A stretch of 64,000 nt of DNA from assembly GCF_040054535.1 (NCBI RefSeq), contig NC_090789.1, positions 4,181,197 to 4,245,196 on the forward strand, given 5' to 3'. The stretch comes from Antennarius striatus. Lineage: Eukaryota > Chordata > Actinopteri > Lophiiformes > Antennariidae. Position numbers and translations under genes: made by a program. Shown here one piece after another: positions 41,146 to 62,751 of this stretch (positions within the stretch are counted from its first letter, which is position 1; every line of letters begins with the position of its first letter). The notes under the pieces are model-generated. The model searched no databases, was not told where the DNA came from, and worked only from the letters and a program-made list of their open reading frames with translations.

Positions 41146-42588
41146 ATGGGAGATCCAACTTCACGAAGAAATCAGACAAGAAATCGACTTCGAGCTCAAC
41201 TTCGGAAGAAAAGGGAGTCTTTGGCTGATCAGTTTGACTTCAAGATTTATATAGCCTTCGTTTTCAAAGAAAAGGTTTGTCAGTAGCATAGAAGCACTCA
41301 CATTCACTTAGTCCTAAATCGCATTCATCTGCCATACCATTGGTGTTTATAATTAACACGTCAAAATGTGTGTTGTTACAGAAGAAGAAGTCTGCACTCT
41401 TCGAAGTTGCTGAAGTTGTGCCAGTGATGACCAATAACTATGAAGAAAACATCCTACGAGGTGTGCGGGATTCCAACTACTCTCTTGAGAGTTCGATAGA
41501 ACTCCTGCAAAAAGACGTTGTGCAACTACACGCTCCCCGATACCAGTCAATGCGAAGGGTAAGTGAATGTGCCATTGTGTAGGATGTTTTGAAGAACATG
41601 TCATACAACCGTATTTTGAATGGTTGCATTTTTCTTGTTGCTGTAGGATGTGATAGGCTGCACACAGGAGATGGACTTCATCCTTTGGCCACGCAATGAT
41701 ATTGAGAAGATTGTCTGTTTGCTGTTCTCCAGATGGAAGGGGGCAGATGATGAACCCTTTAGGCCTGTTCAGGTCAGAACCTGTGCGCATCACAAAACAA
41801 CAAACCGAATCACAGCAAAATTGATCTAAAACCACTATCCAAATATATGAATATTAAGGAATTTTTGCTGTTCTTTAAATTTTAAATTTAGAGAATTAAA
41901 AATGATTAATGGACATTGTGACCTGCTTGGTTAAGATTGGTCGATTAATTATTTTTGTTGTGACTTCTACCACTTAATCTTTTGGTTTCCGTGGACATGT
42001 AGGATAAGCATCAGTGGTATTCATCCTGTCCAGAGCATATCTTGCAATTGCTGTATATAAATTAACTTCACCAAACTTAACACACACATTACCAAATTAG
42101 TTATAGATCAGTCTTGTTTTGATTGAAAATATTTTAATGCATATTGTTAAATATACAGAACAGAAATGTGACAGCAGTTGATCAGTTTCACTGGTCTCTA
42201 TCCCGGTTGTAAAACTTTGACTCAAAAGAATCTCTTCTTAATCAACAGGCCAAGTTTGAATTTCATCATGGAGACTACGAGAAGCAGTGCTTGCATGCTT
42301 TGGGTCGTAAAGACAAGGCTGGAACGGTCATGAACAACCCAAATCAGTCTGTGTTTCTCTTCATGGATAGACAGCACTTACAGGTGAGTCAGTCTGCTTA
42401 AACGTTGTTACCAAAAAGATGAACCGCAAACACAACCACTGAAATCTCCATTTCTCTTGCAGTCTCCTAAAACCAAGGCCACAGTTTTCAAGTTGTGCAG
42501 CCTCTGCCTGTACTTACCTCAGGACCAGCTGACTTGCTGGGGTGTGGGAGACATCGAGGATCACCTCCGCCCATACATGCCTGACTAA
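41146..42588 (+). CDS. C6orf62 orthologue, conserved protein of unknown function
   Basis: Five coding exons: 41146-41274, 41382-41558, 41647-41772, 42249-42383, 42463-42588. They give 230 residues against 229 in human. The sequence matches human C6orf62 almost throughout: MGDPTSR start, a basic [18 protein letters not shown] helix, [21 protein letters not shown], a [17 protein letters not shown] segment, a [17 protein letters not shown] segment, and an [10 protein letters not shown] end. All introns are phase 0. No enzymatic motif, signal peptide or membrane segment is apparent. The molecular role is not established to my knowledge, and none is assigned. It is head-to-head with gmnn and tail-to-tail with acot13. 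Confidence 0.95.
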
Positions 42589-43800
42589 GGCCTCCATCTC
42601 CCCTTAACCACACATGGAAAAGCCTTTCCATCCCCTCCTGCCCAAGCCTTCAGAAGCATTGTGATGTACTCATCTCCACTAGTTTCCTTTTAAAGATTTG
42701 AACTTATGCTTGGATCTCTTTTTTGTTACCTACTCGTTCTCCCCTCCCTGACCTGAAGCTGATTCATTTCCCATCCTTGTTTTTTCCTTAAAGCTTCCAA
42801 TGTTCATCCTCTTCTCTGCTATTTTTGGATTGGTTCCCTCATTTTATTTAATTTCACCCCCTCTTCATTCCTTCTTAGTCACTATCCAGTTTTGTTTATT
42901 TGAACCTGCACGAACATTGATTTTGAGTGGTTGGTTGTTCTCTTGGAGCCGCACCGTCAACAACACCGGCCATTGAAGGAACTCTTTATGTTGCATCAAA
43001 ACAGGATCAAACAATACACAGGTCTTCACTGTGGTTCTCAGATGGACATGTTTATATCTCCTTATTGTCATAAGAAAGGATTGTTAAAGCTTGTTTGTAA
43101 CATCAGTGGGTCTCTAGAGCAACTTAACACAATCTTTTGACAAGGAGACAGGTGTGAATAGGCATAAAATCATCTGTACGAGCAAGAAACAAGATGAACA
43201 ATTTGTCAAATCATATGGTGTAGGTATCGCTTCTTACAAACCGCCTTAGGGTTCTGTTCTGGGAGATTTTTAAAATGTTATTTACTTTCCTCTGACATAT
43301 GCTAGGCAGGCTTTTTGCTAAAAATCTTGAGTGATTTGAAAGGCAGGGTACACAGGTTAAGACAAGTTGGATATATGTTGAAGGTCATTGTCACTGTTCA
43401 AGCTGTTCATGCACCATTCATTTTGGCTACTGAATGTTTTATGTTTCTTGATTTGTGGTGTGGGTTGCTGAAATGGGGGCATAATTAATGTGTAACACCT
43501 AACAATGTTGCTGAAAGCTAATTAATTTTTTTATTTAATCTGACCTACTAAAATTTAGACGATATGCTGCCATGCTTATCAAATTAAAATTGAACTTTAC
43601 AGGCTTTTTTTGTCATGAGGTACATGGTACATATACCTTTGCTCCTCGTTGATTCAGTGTGTTCAGTGGAAAGGTGCAACTTCTGGGTTTTTTCTGTTTC
43701 TTAAATCAGTACTGCTGAGCATATCCAAATACAATGCAAATTCTGAAAGCTTAACTGTTGTCTTCGTTTTATTACAGGTGCACAAAACAGACATTTTCAA
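42589..43800 (+). other. 3' UTR of the C6orf62 orthologue (extent uncertain)
   Basis: No coding sequence follows the TAA at 42586-42588. The only reasonable plus-strand poly(A) hexamer is the variant ATTAAA near 43583-43588, which would give a UTR of about 1 kb. The acot13 transcript enters from the right, so the ends may overlap. Confidence 0.4.
43768..43773 (-). terminator. acot13: Candidate acot13 poly(A) signal
   Basis: TTTATT on the plus strand (AATAAA on minus) lies about 205 bases past the acot13 stop. Confidence 0.5.
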
Positions 43801-43977
43801 CAGTGATATAACAAGATCATATAGCTTTTTGTAACTGATTAATACATAAATATGGCACAAATACTCAAAACTAAGTAACCAGATGTGAGATGGAGGATGT
43901 AGGTCTGCTGAGTAAACTTTTACAACCAGTACAGAGAATCTTTAATATACCTCTTGACCTATTTTGGAAACATCAGT

Positions 43978-44976
43978 TCAGCCGCTACCAAGGTGTTTGG
44001 TGTGTCTTCCTTGCGCTATGAGCTTCCCTGTGGCTTTGTCAGTGATGTCTACAGTGGCGAACGCCAGAGTACGTCCTCCCTTCAGAACCTCAGCAGTGAT
44101 GAGTATGTCTTTCCCCATCTTTCCCGCAGTCATATATCTAGAAAACATTGACATTGTCTTCAGCTGTTGTTAGTATATGTGATCTGGTAAACAAGTAATT
44201 CCAACAATTTCTCCCTCTGGGATTCTGATAACCTGTCTCTACTGGAAAAGTACATTGGGAAGAAAATGATTGATTTTTAGTCTAGGGCATGTTTTAGAAA
44301 GTGGAATTTATCAGTTCAGTTAATTAAAAGTCACGATTCACCAGTAAATGAAGATAACAATTTACAAAAAGTCTTCTGAAAGGACTGAACTGGGAGAAAA
44401 AACGTTTCAGCACAACAGAGGTACAGTATTGTGTGTGTTATTAGAGGTATTTCTAATAATTAGAAATACCTCTAGTTGTTACATTTTTAGACTGGTACAC
44501 GTGTGCAGAATGTACAGGTGTGAACTTTTGAAAGACAAACATGATAGGGTAAAGGTTGGGCATCAAACTCCCTACAAGTGTCACAACATCATGCATTACA
44601 AAAGATAATGAACCGCATCATCAATCTGTACTTAAATATATTCTATTTAGGATCTCAACTGTTAGTTTCTAATCTAGTTAATCTCCAGTACGTGCAATAC
44701 AAATGTTGTAATTGTTAAACCAGCAGTTATAATGTGATGGTGGTGGGTTAATAAGCCAGCAATAAAGGACTCACGTAATGTTCATATCCACGCTGACCCC
44801 CGGTAGTCCTCGTTCGGTGTTCATGATGGCCACAGTGGAGATGACATCCACCAGAGTGGCCGTGTAGCCGCCGTGGAGCGTCCCTCCCCGGTTGGTGTGC
44901 TCCTCGTCTACCCGCATCTCACACACCACCTTACCTGGGCTAGCGGATACGATGTTCACCTGAGGAAGACACACAC

Positions 44977-45008
<32 letters not shown>

Positions 45009-45156
45009 CTTAGACTGCTTCACTGACATAACAATGCGGATGTTGGTAAACAGTGCACAAAAAGGAACGGTGTATATTTACCCCGCGCAAGACCCTGTCG
45101 AAGCTTCGACAATCTGTTAGCATCTTAAAGAGTTGCTTGACCGAATTTAAACTCAT
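43978..45156 (-). CDS. acot13: Acyl-CoA thioesterase 13 (THEM2), hotdog fold
   Basis: Three coding exons, listed in transcript order (minus strand): 45156-45082, 44959-44775, 44137-43978. They give 139 residues (human 140). Seen: an N-terminal helix starting MSLNSVKQLFKM, then EEHTNRGGTLHGGYTATLVD, the hotdog signature. Asn48, His54, Gly55, Asp63 and Ser81 line up two residues behind the human active-site Asn50, His56, Gly57, Asp65 and Ser83. DMNITYM follows, and the protein ends AQGRHTKHLGSG. The family is a mitochondria-associated tetramer that hydrolyses medium and long acyl-CoAs and partners with phosphatidylcholine transfer protein. All catalytic positions are intact. Intron 1 is only 122 bases and carries a GT array (on this strand) next to the exon 2 acceptor. 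Faces the C6orf62 orthologue tail-to-tail. Confidence 0.95.
44442..44474. repeat. Perfect 16-bp inverted repeat, 1-base spacer
   Basis: TAGAGGTATTTCTAAT, one A, then its exact reverse complement, inside acot13 intron 2. Confidence 0.95.
44969..45008 (+). repeat. (AC)n array in acot13 intron 1
   Basis: About 40 bases with one GC interruption. Read from the acot13 strand it is (GT)n, ending about 9 bases before the exon 2 acceptor. Confidence 0.95.
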
Positions 45157-46690
45157 GTCTAACGCAATAAAAAAAAAAAAAACCCTCAATGTCAAGAACA
45201 CTGACTTCTTTGCCCGGCGTGTCCTGCAATCCCAACCTGATTTTCTTTCTTCTTCATGTTCGGATTTTTTTGCGATTGTAAATCAAAGTGCTGCATTACT
45301 GCCCCCAGCTGGTGTGGCAGGGAAGTCAGACTCCAGATATCGTTAGAATAACCACAATATTTATTATTTGTTAAATCATGTTAGTATGTTTAGAACAAAT
45401 ATATAATCAATATACTGTATTGTGAGTTGTATGGTTTTGATACAACCTAACCTTCCAGATTGATTGCGTGAAACTGACCCTAACCCTAGAGAATGATTTT
45501 AAAAAAAAATTTTGTCCACGAAGTATTTGCAGCAGTAAGTTCAGCACATTGATCAGGCTAATACTATAAAGAATAAATCTGATGGTTGTTATTGCTAACA
45601 CTTGATGAGGCAGACGTGATGCTGTCTGCCTCATGTCTAATATGATAGATGACCAGACGAAGTTGTGAATGTTCATAATTCTATTAATGTATAGCGCACC
45701 ATGTGTGGATCTCCCTTTTCAACCAGAAGAGTCCGTGTATTAAATAAATGTTTGACTTGGAGACCAACTTAAAAGTTTTCCTTGGAGACATTAAGAAACG
45801 AATCGAAGAGGGTGAGGAGAAAAATGTCTTTTAACAAATCTTATATCACCTTGCTGTCGGGTTCCTTTGCAGAATATCTACTAAATTTAAATGTTTTTTT
45901 AATTCCTGTGGGGTTTTTTTCTTTTTTTTTTTGCTTTAGTTTTATAACAGCATACATTACTCGTTCTCTTCCCCAAAGCATTCACATCTGCCTGCGCTAA
46001 TCCACTTTGAACGGTAAAAATTTTAATCCAGTGTGACTGAATTAAAGTTCTGATTGGATATGGTGATATTTTACGACTGCATTTATTCTGCTCGTCTTTC
46101 AAGTCTTCATCTGCAGGTATGACCTTCGCCACTCAGAACACTTCCTTCATTCGCCATTTTGTTGCAAAATGTTTAATTTTTTTAGTGTATTTTTTCGGAC
46201 ATGTTGATATAGCAGATGTTTAATATGCCTACAATTTGTTTCTGTCCTTCCGTTATAGATTCTACCAAAAGCTTCAATCTGACAGTTTTAGTAATATTCA
46301 TTACTCTTATCTTGTTTTTAAATCCCTGAAAAACGCTATCAGACTTAGAATATTGAAAGCATTCAATTGAAGGATTGAAAACCTTAAAGTCAGACTGGAA
46401 GTTGACCACTTTATTTGAATAGACACTTCATTTGAATCAGCTTCATATTGTCTTACTGTTTTTATGTCAATAAAGTTTACACAAACTTGTGCAATCCGAT
46501 AAAACGTCCGTCACTTATACCAAACAATTTCGTGCAACTCAACAGTAAACAGCACATCAGTAATAACAAAACATGGTCGTAGATTTTGTTACCACTTATT
46601 TTGCAATGAAAATAATATATATGGTTAATAATTCTAAAATTAGTCACTTTTACCCACATAAAATTAGATTTTTGCGCATAGTTTTTTTTT
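45157..46690. other. acot13-tdp2 spacer, no gene seen
   Basis: Divergent spacer of about 1.5 kb, AT-rich. It holds two tandem CCCTAA units near 45480 and an isolated AATAAA near 46470 with no gene to its left on that strand. The acot13 leader and promoter must lie just above 45157, but no clear element stands out. Confidence 0.5.
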
Positions 46691-46799
46691 TCACCCGGAA
46701 GCCTTTCAGAGTTGCACCAAATTTATTATCTAGAGTCGAACACGAAAGTTACGGGTGTGTTTCTCAAATCTGTTGGTGAAAATGCTGTAGTTGGAAAAG
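46690..46799 (+). promoter_or_regulatory. tdp2: tdp2 promoter/leader with ETS site
   Basis: CACCCGGAAGC at about 46692-46702 is a strong ETS-family site about 100 bases before the tdp2 ATG, as is usual in TATA-less housekeeping promoters. No acceptor intervenes, so the leader is probably part of the first coding exon. Confidence 0.45.
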
Positions 46800-49026
46800 A
46801 TGGCTTCTACATCCAGTTCGGAACCCCCGTCGGTTTCTGACGTGGAGGAAAACAGAACTCGTCTCTGTGACGAGTTTGCTGCCATAGCGGGAACAGGCAG
46901 CGCTGTGGCTCAGTGCTACCTGGCTGAAAATGACTGGGAGATGGAGGTACAGTAGCAACACTAGCTAACCGGGACTCTTCTAAATACGTTACCGTTGCTG
47001 CTGAGAGCCAATGTTGTTGTTGGTTTTTTTGTGTTTGTTTGTTTTTTGGGGATTTTTTTCTACTAAAATTAATTTTCATCACGGCTTCATCTTCTTTCAA
47101 CATGCTTGTACGTGTTCATCAATACGGAAATGAATACCTAGCCTTTAAAGCTAAATAATACTATTCTAAATATTTTACGTATTGCATAAAATCTTCCATG
47201 TCTGACGATTATTCCGTTTCACAGAGAGCTTTGAACTCATTCTTTGAGGCAGACATGGAGAAAGTATTTGAAGTAGAAAGCTCTCCAGAGAGAAAAACCG
47301 TCCCAGAACCAAAGAAAACGAAAGTTGAGGAAAAGCCTGCAGAAGACTGGTAAGCCAACTCTCTCCCTCCTTTGTCACACATTAACATTGTACAAATGAC
47401 TTTTTGTTAGAGCAACCAGTTGTGAACGGCTCTAAATTAACAGTCATGGGTAAAAATTCAGTATAGATTTGACTGAAGCCAGCCCAGCCTCCAGATGCAA
47501 ACCTGGTGATGAAGATGATGACAAGCTGTCACTGATCACGTGGAACGTGGATGGACTTGATACAGACCTCCTTTCAGATCGTGCTAGAAGCTTGTGCTCA
47601 TTTATTGCCTTGTAAGTATGTTTTGATATTCCTTTTCTCCTGCGTAGGGTTCCTTGATATTCTGTTTGCAGGTGCCAGAACAAGCCCTTAGACATTTGTT
47701 ATCAGTGGCAGAAAGCACTTGGTCTATGAAATGTGAATCTTGTCTTCATGTAGATACACTCCTGATGTGGTGTTTCTACAGGAGCTCATTCCACCCTATA
47801 TCAAATACTTGAAAAAACGAGCTGTCAGCTACCTAATCATCGAAGGTATGTTGAAGATGGCGTTCCTAACAGAAACTTGTAGTTTTCTAACCTTGACTAT
47901 CAAGTATCCAAAGGAAGAAATTGTGTCGATTTACGTCAGTAACTGTAAAGAAATTAAGAAAATGGTTTTTCTGTAGTTTCAGTACAGTGTCAAACACCAT
48001 TCATGTAGTAGTTTCTTTGTTGTATTAATTTTTCTGCTGATCAGGTAATGAAGAAGGTTACTTCACTGGGATGATGCTGAAGAAGTCACGACTGAAATTC
48101 TTGGAGAGTGAAATAGTCGCTTATCCAACCACACAAATGATGAGGAATCTGCTTGTAGCTCAGGTTTGTGCAAACAAACATGTTCTGTTTTGGAATTCAG
48201 CTAAACCTAATGTGGTTTTAGCAGCAGCAGTGTCCATATTTGAAAAATGATCTTCTATCAAGCCTACGGATTCAATTTAATTGACCAGACATCTGAATTA
48301 TTTAGAATTACAAACTTCACAGCAAACAAGCTCTTGTACCTCGATTGTTGATTTGGATCAAGAACAATATGATATTATTTAACAATATGATATTATTTCA
48401 TAAAACTTTATTTGTCATTGAGATCAGGTGGAATTTAAAGGCCAGAAACTGTGTCTGATGACGTCCCACCTGGAGAGCTGTAAAGATCAGGCTAAGGAGC
48501 GGATGAAACAACTGCAGTTGGTGATGGAGAGGATGAGAGAGGCACAGAGTGACGTCACCGTCCTGTTTGGGGGTGACACAAACCTGAGGGACACTGAGGT
48601 CAGTCACATCTATAGCATGTTAGAAATAATGTATATGGTGGCTTAAGAGCTCATGTAACATCTGTAACATTGGAGTTTGTTTACACTTAAACCTTTAGGT
48701 ATACATGTATTTAAGTTGACTAACTACTCTGGGACCCAAACCAGGTTGCCAAGGTCGGTCTGCCTACCGGTGTCCTGGATGTGTGGGAGCGACTGGGAAA
48801 GCAGGAGCATTGCCGCTACACATGGGACACCAAAGCCAACAGCAACAAGAATGTTTCTTATGTCAGTCGCTGCCGCTTTGACCGGGTCTACTTACGCCCA
48901 GCTACCAAGGATGGCGTCCCACACCTGCTCCCTGATCACATGGCCCTGCTGGGATTGGATAAGCTGGACTGCGGACGCTACACTAGTGATCACTGGGGAA
49001 TCTACTGTAGCTTCGCTACAAATTAG
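46800..49026 (+). CDS. tdp2: Tyrosyl-DNA phosphodiesterase 2
   Basis: Seven exons: 46800-46946, 47225-47349, 47462-47611, 47754-47845, 48045-48163, 48428-48598, 48745-49026. They give 361 residues (human 362). Seen: an N-terminal UBA-like domain (FAAIAGTGSAVAQCYLAENDWEMERALNSFFE in pieces, about 25-60), an acidic linker with CIDLTEA, then an endonuclease/exonuclease/phosphatase domain with every signature: TWNVDG (Asn119), FLQE (Glu151), TSHLES, GGDTNLRD (Asp261) and SDHWG (His351). Known role: it hydrolyses the 5'-phosphotyrosyl bond left by stalled topoisomerase 2, using Mg2+, to allow clean end joining in the nucleus. Exon 3 begins at 47462, because the TG|T codon needs the acceptor TTCAG rather than the TATAG four bases on. 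An AATAAA at 49234-49239 gives a short 3' UTR. Confidence 0.97.
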
Positions 49027-49233
49027 AAATGCGTAAAAGAACCTGAAATTTGCCAATTCAAGCTTCAATTATAAAGCTGCTGTTCTAGTTTGGCTTGTGA
49101 GTTTTATATTCCTCCTGCATACCTTACCTTTAATGGGTCTAGTTTACAAGACGAAGAAGAAATACTGAAAGATCTTATCTAAGGTTTTGTCTCCATGTTG
49201 ATTTGATTTTTTTAAATTGTCTTATCTCCTGTT

Positions 49234-49239
49234 AATAAA
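49234..49239 (+). terminator. tdp2: tdp2 poly(A) signal
   Basis: AATAAA about 210 bases after the tdp2 stop codon, followed by a T-containing stretch. Confidence 0.7.
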
Positions 49240-49307
49240 GTTTATGCTAAAATATGTTTAAGAAAACATTTCTATGCTGATTTAAAAATTGTTGAAAAAT
49301 TACTTTT

Positions 49308-49333
49308 GATTTGGGAAAGTTCTTTCCCAAATC
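49308..49333. repeat. Perfect 12-bp hairpin downstream of tdp2
   Basis: GATTTGGGAAAG, TT, then CTTTCCCAAATC: a perfect stem with a two-base loop, 70 bases after the poly(A) signal. Its function is unknown. Confidence 0.9.
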
Positions 49334-49529
49334 GTGTCCCAGCACCGTTTATGTAATATATTTTCTGACACATGACAAGAATAAATACTGTTTTGAACCA
49401 CTGTCATGGGTGGAGGAATGGTCTCATTGTGGGAACTAACTCACCACACTACTGAGTCCTTCACACTCAGACCTTTTCTCTGCACGTATTTGTCTTCGTC
49501 ATTCAGGAAACAACCTGAAAAATGATGTG

Positions 49530-49602
49530 AGGAGTGGGATTTGAACCTATAATGTCTGAACACCTGCTCAGCACCTTAACAGGCTGAGCTAACAGACTGC
49601 AC
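49530..49602 (-). repeat. Degenerate tRNA-like sequence, unit 1 of 3
   Basis: On the minus strand TTAGCTCAGCCTGTTAAGG (A-box-like, 49574-49592) is followed by a 4-bp anticodon-type stem (CTGA/TCAG) and an exact B box GGTTCAAATCC (49537-49547). The acceptor and T stems do not pair properly, so this is probably not a working tRNA. Could be a SINE head. Confidence 0.65.
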
Positions 49603-49659
49603 ACACAGAAAGTGTGTGTTTGAGCATTTCACAGTTTCATTTGACCGAAGAAAATGGTA

Positions 49660-49732
49660 AACTCTGGGATTTGATCCTACATCCTTTGACAAACACCTGT
49701 TCATCAAAGACGATCCTACTGAGCTATGCAAG
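49660..49732 (-). repeat. Degenerate tRNA-like sequence, unit 2 of 3
   Basis: On the minus strand ATAGCTCAGTAGGATCG forms the A box, TTTGA...TCAAA an anticodon-type stem, and GGATCAAATCC (49667-49677) a B box with one mismatch. It lies about 130 bases from unit 1 in the same orientation. Confidence 0.6.
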
Positions 49733-49798
49733 AGCTTTAGCAGGGCTGGCTGGATGTTATATTTATCATTAACAACACTCTGGAAAAATCTAAAACCA

Positions 49799-49870
49799 GA
49801 GGGTGGGATTTGATCCTATAACCTCAGATCTCTGACGTCCTCCTCTTATCTCTCCGAGCTAAACCATCAG
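49799..49870 (-). repeat. Degenerate tRNA-like sequence, unit 3 of 3
   Basis: On the minus strand TTTAGCTCGGAGAGATAAGAGG is A-box-like (49842-49863), and GGATCAAATCC (49806-49816) carries the same B-box mismatch as unit 2. It is spaced about 139 bases from that unit. Confidence 0.55.
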
Positions 49871-50229
49871 CTGCTGGGGTGTGGTTTGGAACTTGTATTT
49901 ATCGGGTCCACAGCCCTGAGGAGGAACCAGAACATCATGAAGACTCTTCTTCATCCTCACTGTGGAGGAAGAAATAGTACATATCCCACAGGTGGAGAAA
50001 ACATGACCAAAATGTTAATGTAACCAGGTTAAGAACCTTCTTGGTTTTGACCAGTAGCTTTAACCCACAACTTTAACACATTTATACAACAATCCAACAC
50101 ATTTTTGACACTTTATAAATCTTAAAACTCCCTACACGTCTTTATTTGGACGGTAACAATCGTTAAAAAAATGTTGTAAAAACATTAAAAATTCGTCACC
50201 AGTATTTGGTCGTACTGCACCTTTACCTA

Positions 50230-51012
50230 TGTCGTGCCTACAATGCCCTCCTGTGGTCAATGGCCGTATTACTATTTTAGCTTTACTCAGTCTTACATTG
50301 GACGAACACTCATCTACTTTACCTTTAGGAAACTGTAACGAGAAGGGAGAGGTAGGCTACTGCTAGTTAGCATTTCCAGAAGTTTTACGTTTAAATGCAT
50401 TTTAAGATAATGAGAACGGTTACATTACAATCCGGATCAAATATTCAGATGAATCTTGATTGTAGATAAATTTGACTCCCTCTTGTGGCCAAAGTGAGGA
50501 ACTACAAATGCTTCGTTGTTGTTTTTTTGATCGCAGATGTAATACGATCCCAATGCGTTTGGATGAAATGTTCTAAATAAAACTTCAGAAAATCATTTTA
50601 ATGTTACTTTACATATCCTAATAAATCAAGTATCAGTATATATATATTTTGACTTGATAGAAGGCAACTTTTTGTTAAGATCAACAAAACGAATGAAATA
50701 TTTCCTTCAAAGTTGGAGTGCATGGGACCCCTTTTGATCGATGTAAATGGGGAATTATTTCAACGAGCAACATTCTTGATTGTTTGATAGGTTAAACCAA
50801 CAATTAAAGGATGTGACTCCTGAGGTGAACTCAGAAAAGAACACAAAAACAAAGACAAACGACACATAAACCCTTAAAAGAAAGTAGATATAAGACATGC
50901 GAATTCATTTTCGAGCTCTGAACTCGGGTACATGTACTCAATCCACTTCCTGCTCAGTAAATACATTTACCACCCTCCTGTGGCCATACTGAGTAACTTC
51001 AAACAATACATC
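50230..51012 (+). repeat. Three diverged copies of a CCCTCYTGTGG-bearing repeat
   Basis: Copies centred near 50247, 50480 and 50980 share CCCTC(C/T)TGTGG followed by a loosely conserved TACTGAGTAACTNCAAA-type tail. They are related to the longer, better-preserved pair at 51231 and 53023. Confidence 0.6.
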
Positions 51013-51230
51013 TTTTTTTCCTTTCCGCTTTTCCACATAAGCAATTAAATTAACAAAAGTACTGATATGCTTTAAGTACAACAACACTAGAAGCCTTAAG
51101 ACAAACATTATAGTAACGCTGATTTTCTTAGCGTCATATCTGTTCAAATATTCAGTGGAAAACCAACCAACAAAGTTATTCCGGAAGACGAGCCATTAAT
51201 GTTATTCTACGTTCTTGAAGGAGTTTAATT

Positions 51231-51352
51231 GTGATGCCCTCTTGTGGACATAGTGGGTACTACAAAAACATTGGAAATAAAGTTACGCGTTGTTAGATCG
51301 TCAATCGCTTCCGGTTGGGACTATCAAAATACTTTTAATCGACGGAACTAAT
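51231..51352 (+). repeat. Copy D of the local repeat (122 bp)
   Basis: Matches 53023-53155 at most positions, from GTGATGCCCTCTTGTGGACA through CTTCCGGTTG to CGACGGAACTAAT. Same orientation, about 1.8 kb apart. Confidence 0.9.
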
Positions 51353-52572
51353 GTGTGCCCCCCCCCATTTCAAAACACATCATCTTTATAGATGATTTCA
51401 TGATTTTATATTTGATATATTTCAGCTCACCTTGAAAGCAGAATATGTTCTAGAATGTTAGTCATTGTGATTGGATTTGTTGTTAGTTCCATCATTTGTG
51501 TTAGAGGGTGTCTGCTATGTTCTATGAGCGCCAGCGCCAATAAGAGATGTCGATTACATGTTCATGCATGTATATTTAAGATAAATACATACATATATGT
51601 TTGTGTGCGTGAGTTAAACAGGAGGATTAGGCTCCGCTTCTCGGGGTAAATTGCTCAAAAACGCCGAACACTCGGATTTCAAGCGACTCACAGCCGACTC
51701 GGCATTTGCAGGAAACCGAGACACTTGAACCTTAGATCAAGGAGTGAGGCCAACGAAAAAACGCTTGTGGGCTCTATCTCACAGAGCTTCTTATTGACAG
51801 TATATCGTAATTCGTATACCTAATACAAAACTCTATGGCAACACAATTAATATGTAGCACTGACTTATGAACACTAGAGGACCGCATTAAGTTGGTAATT
51901 ACTGTATATGTGGAATTTTTCTGAATGGTAAATTTCAGTATTTGTAATAAAAAAGAATATTTAAATGTAACGTGATGTACTCCAGAAATATTAAACGCAA
52001 TAGCAAATTCTTGTCTGATTATATTATATAAATTATATATAAGATAAAATATGTAGATGTATGTGGATATTAACTTTGCTATAACCATAAAGTCGCCATA
52101 AAAGTGAGTTTTTAGTTTTCATTGTCCCTACCGCCTAAAACTATTAATAATTAATAAATATTCATTCCGTGAAATGTCATGCAATATTTTTTTTTCTTGC
52201 ACGTTTACATTTGGATTGGTTCACGACAATAAAAATAACTGTATCTACACTTGGATTATTGTTAGAGCGGCGTTTAAATAAAATTGAGATTATCTAAAAA
52301 GTTATTTAATGTTTTTAAAGGCTCGTTCATTTATAGTATGAGAGGCTGTGCACTATAATAAAAAAAACAAACACCAGTGGTGCCAAAATTATTTTGAAAA
52401 TTATTTATGAAAGAAGAAGCTAGTCGAGGAATTAAAAAGAAGCTTAGAATACATTTTTTTTATAATTATAAATTTATTATAATTATAAATGAATTTTCAT
52501 CTTATATCGATTGATTGGTTTTCCCGTCACTCTTGATGAGGCTCAGAGGGACTGGCTGAAGAGGTCGTCATC

Positions 52573-62751
<10,179 letters not shown>

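Larger units (their letters stand above)
49871..52500. other. tdp2-shoc1 spacer: AT-rich, no gene seen
   Basis: About 2.6 kb without recognisable coding sequence. It contains four members of a short local repeat family (50230-51352) and very AT-rich stretches, including a short duplicated ATAATTATAAATTTATT block near 52460-52490. The shoc1 promoter must lie at its right end. Confidence 0.55.

Noticed and set aside
41353-41835. 160-codon minus-strand frame
   Set aside because: Antisense shadow of two C6orf62-orthologue exons and the intron between them; the plus strand is unambiguously coding.
45480-45492. Two telomere-like CCCTAA units
   Set aside because: Two hexamers are too few to indicate an interstitial telomeric array.
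46464-46475. Isolated plus-strand AATAAA before tdp2
   Set aside because: No plus-strand gene precedes it in the acot13-tdp2 spacer; AT-rich DNA gives such hexamers by chance.
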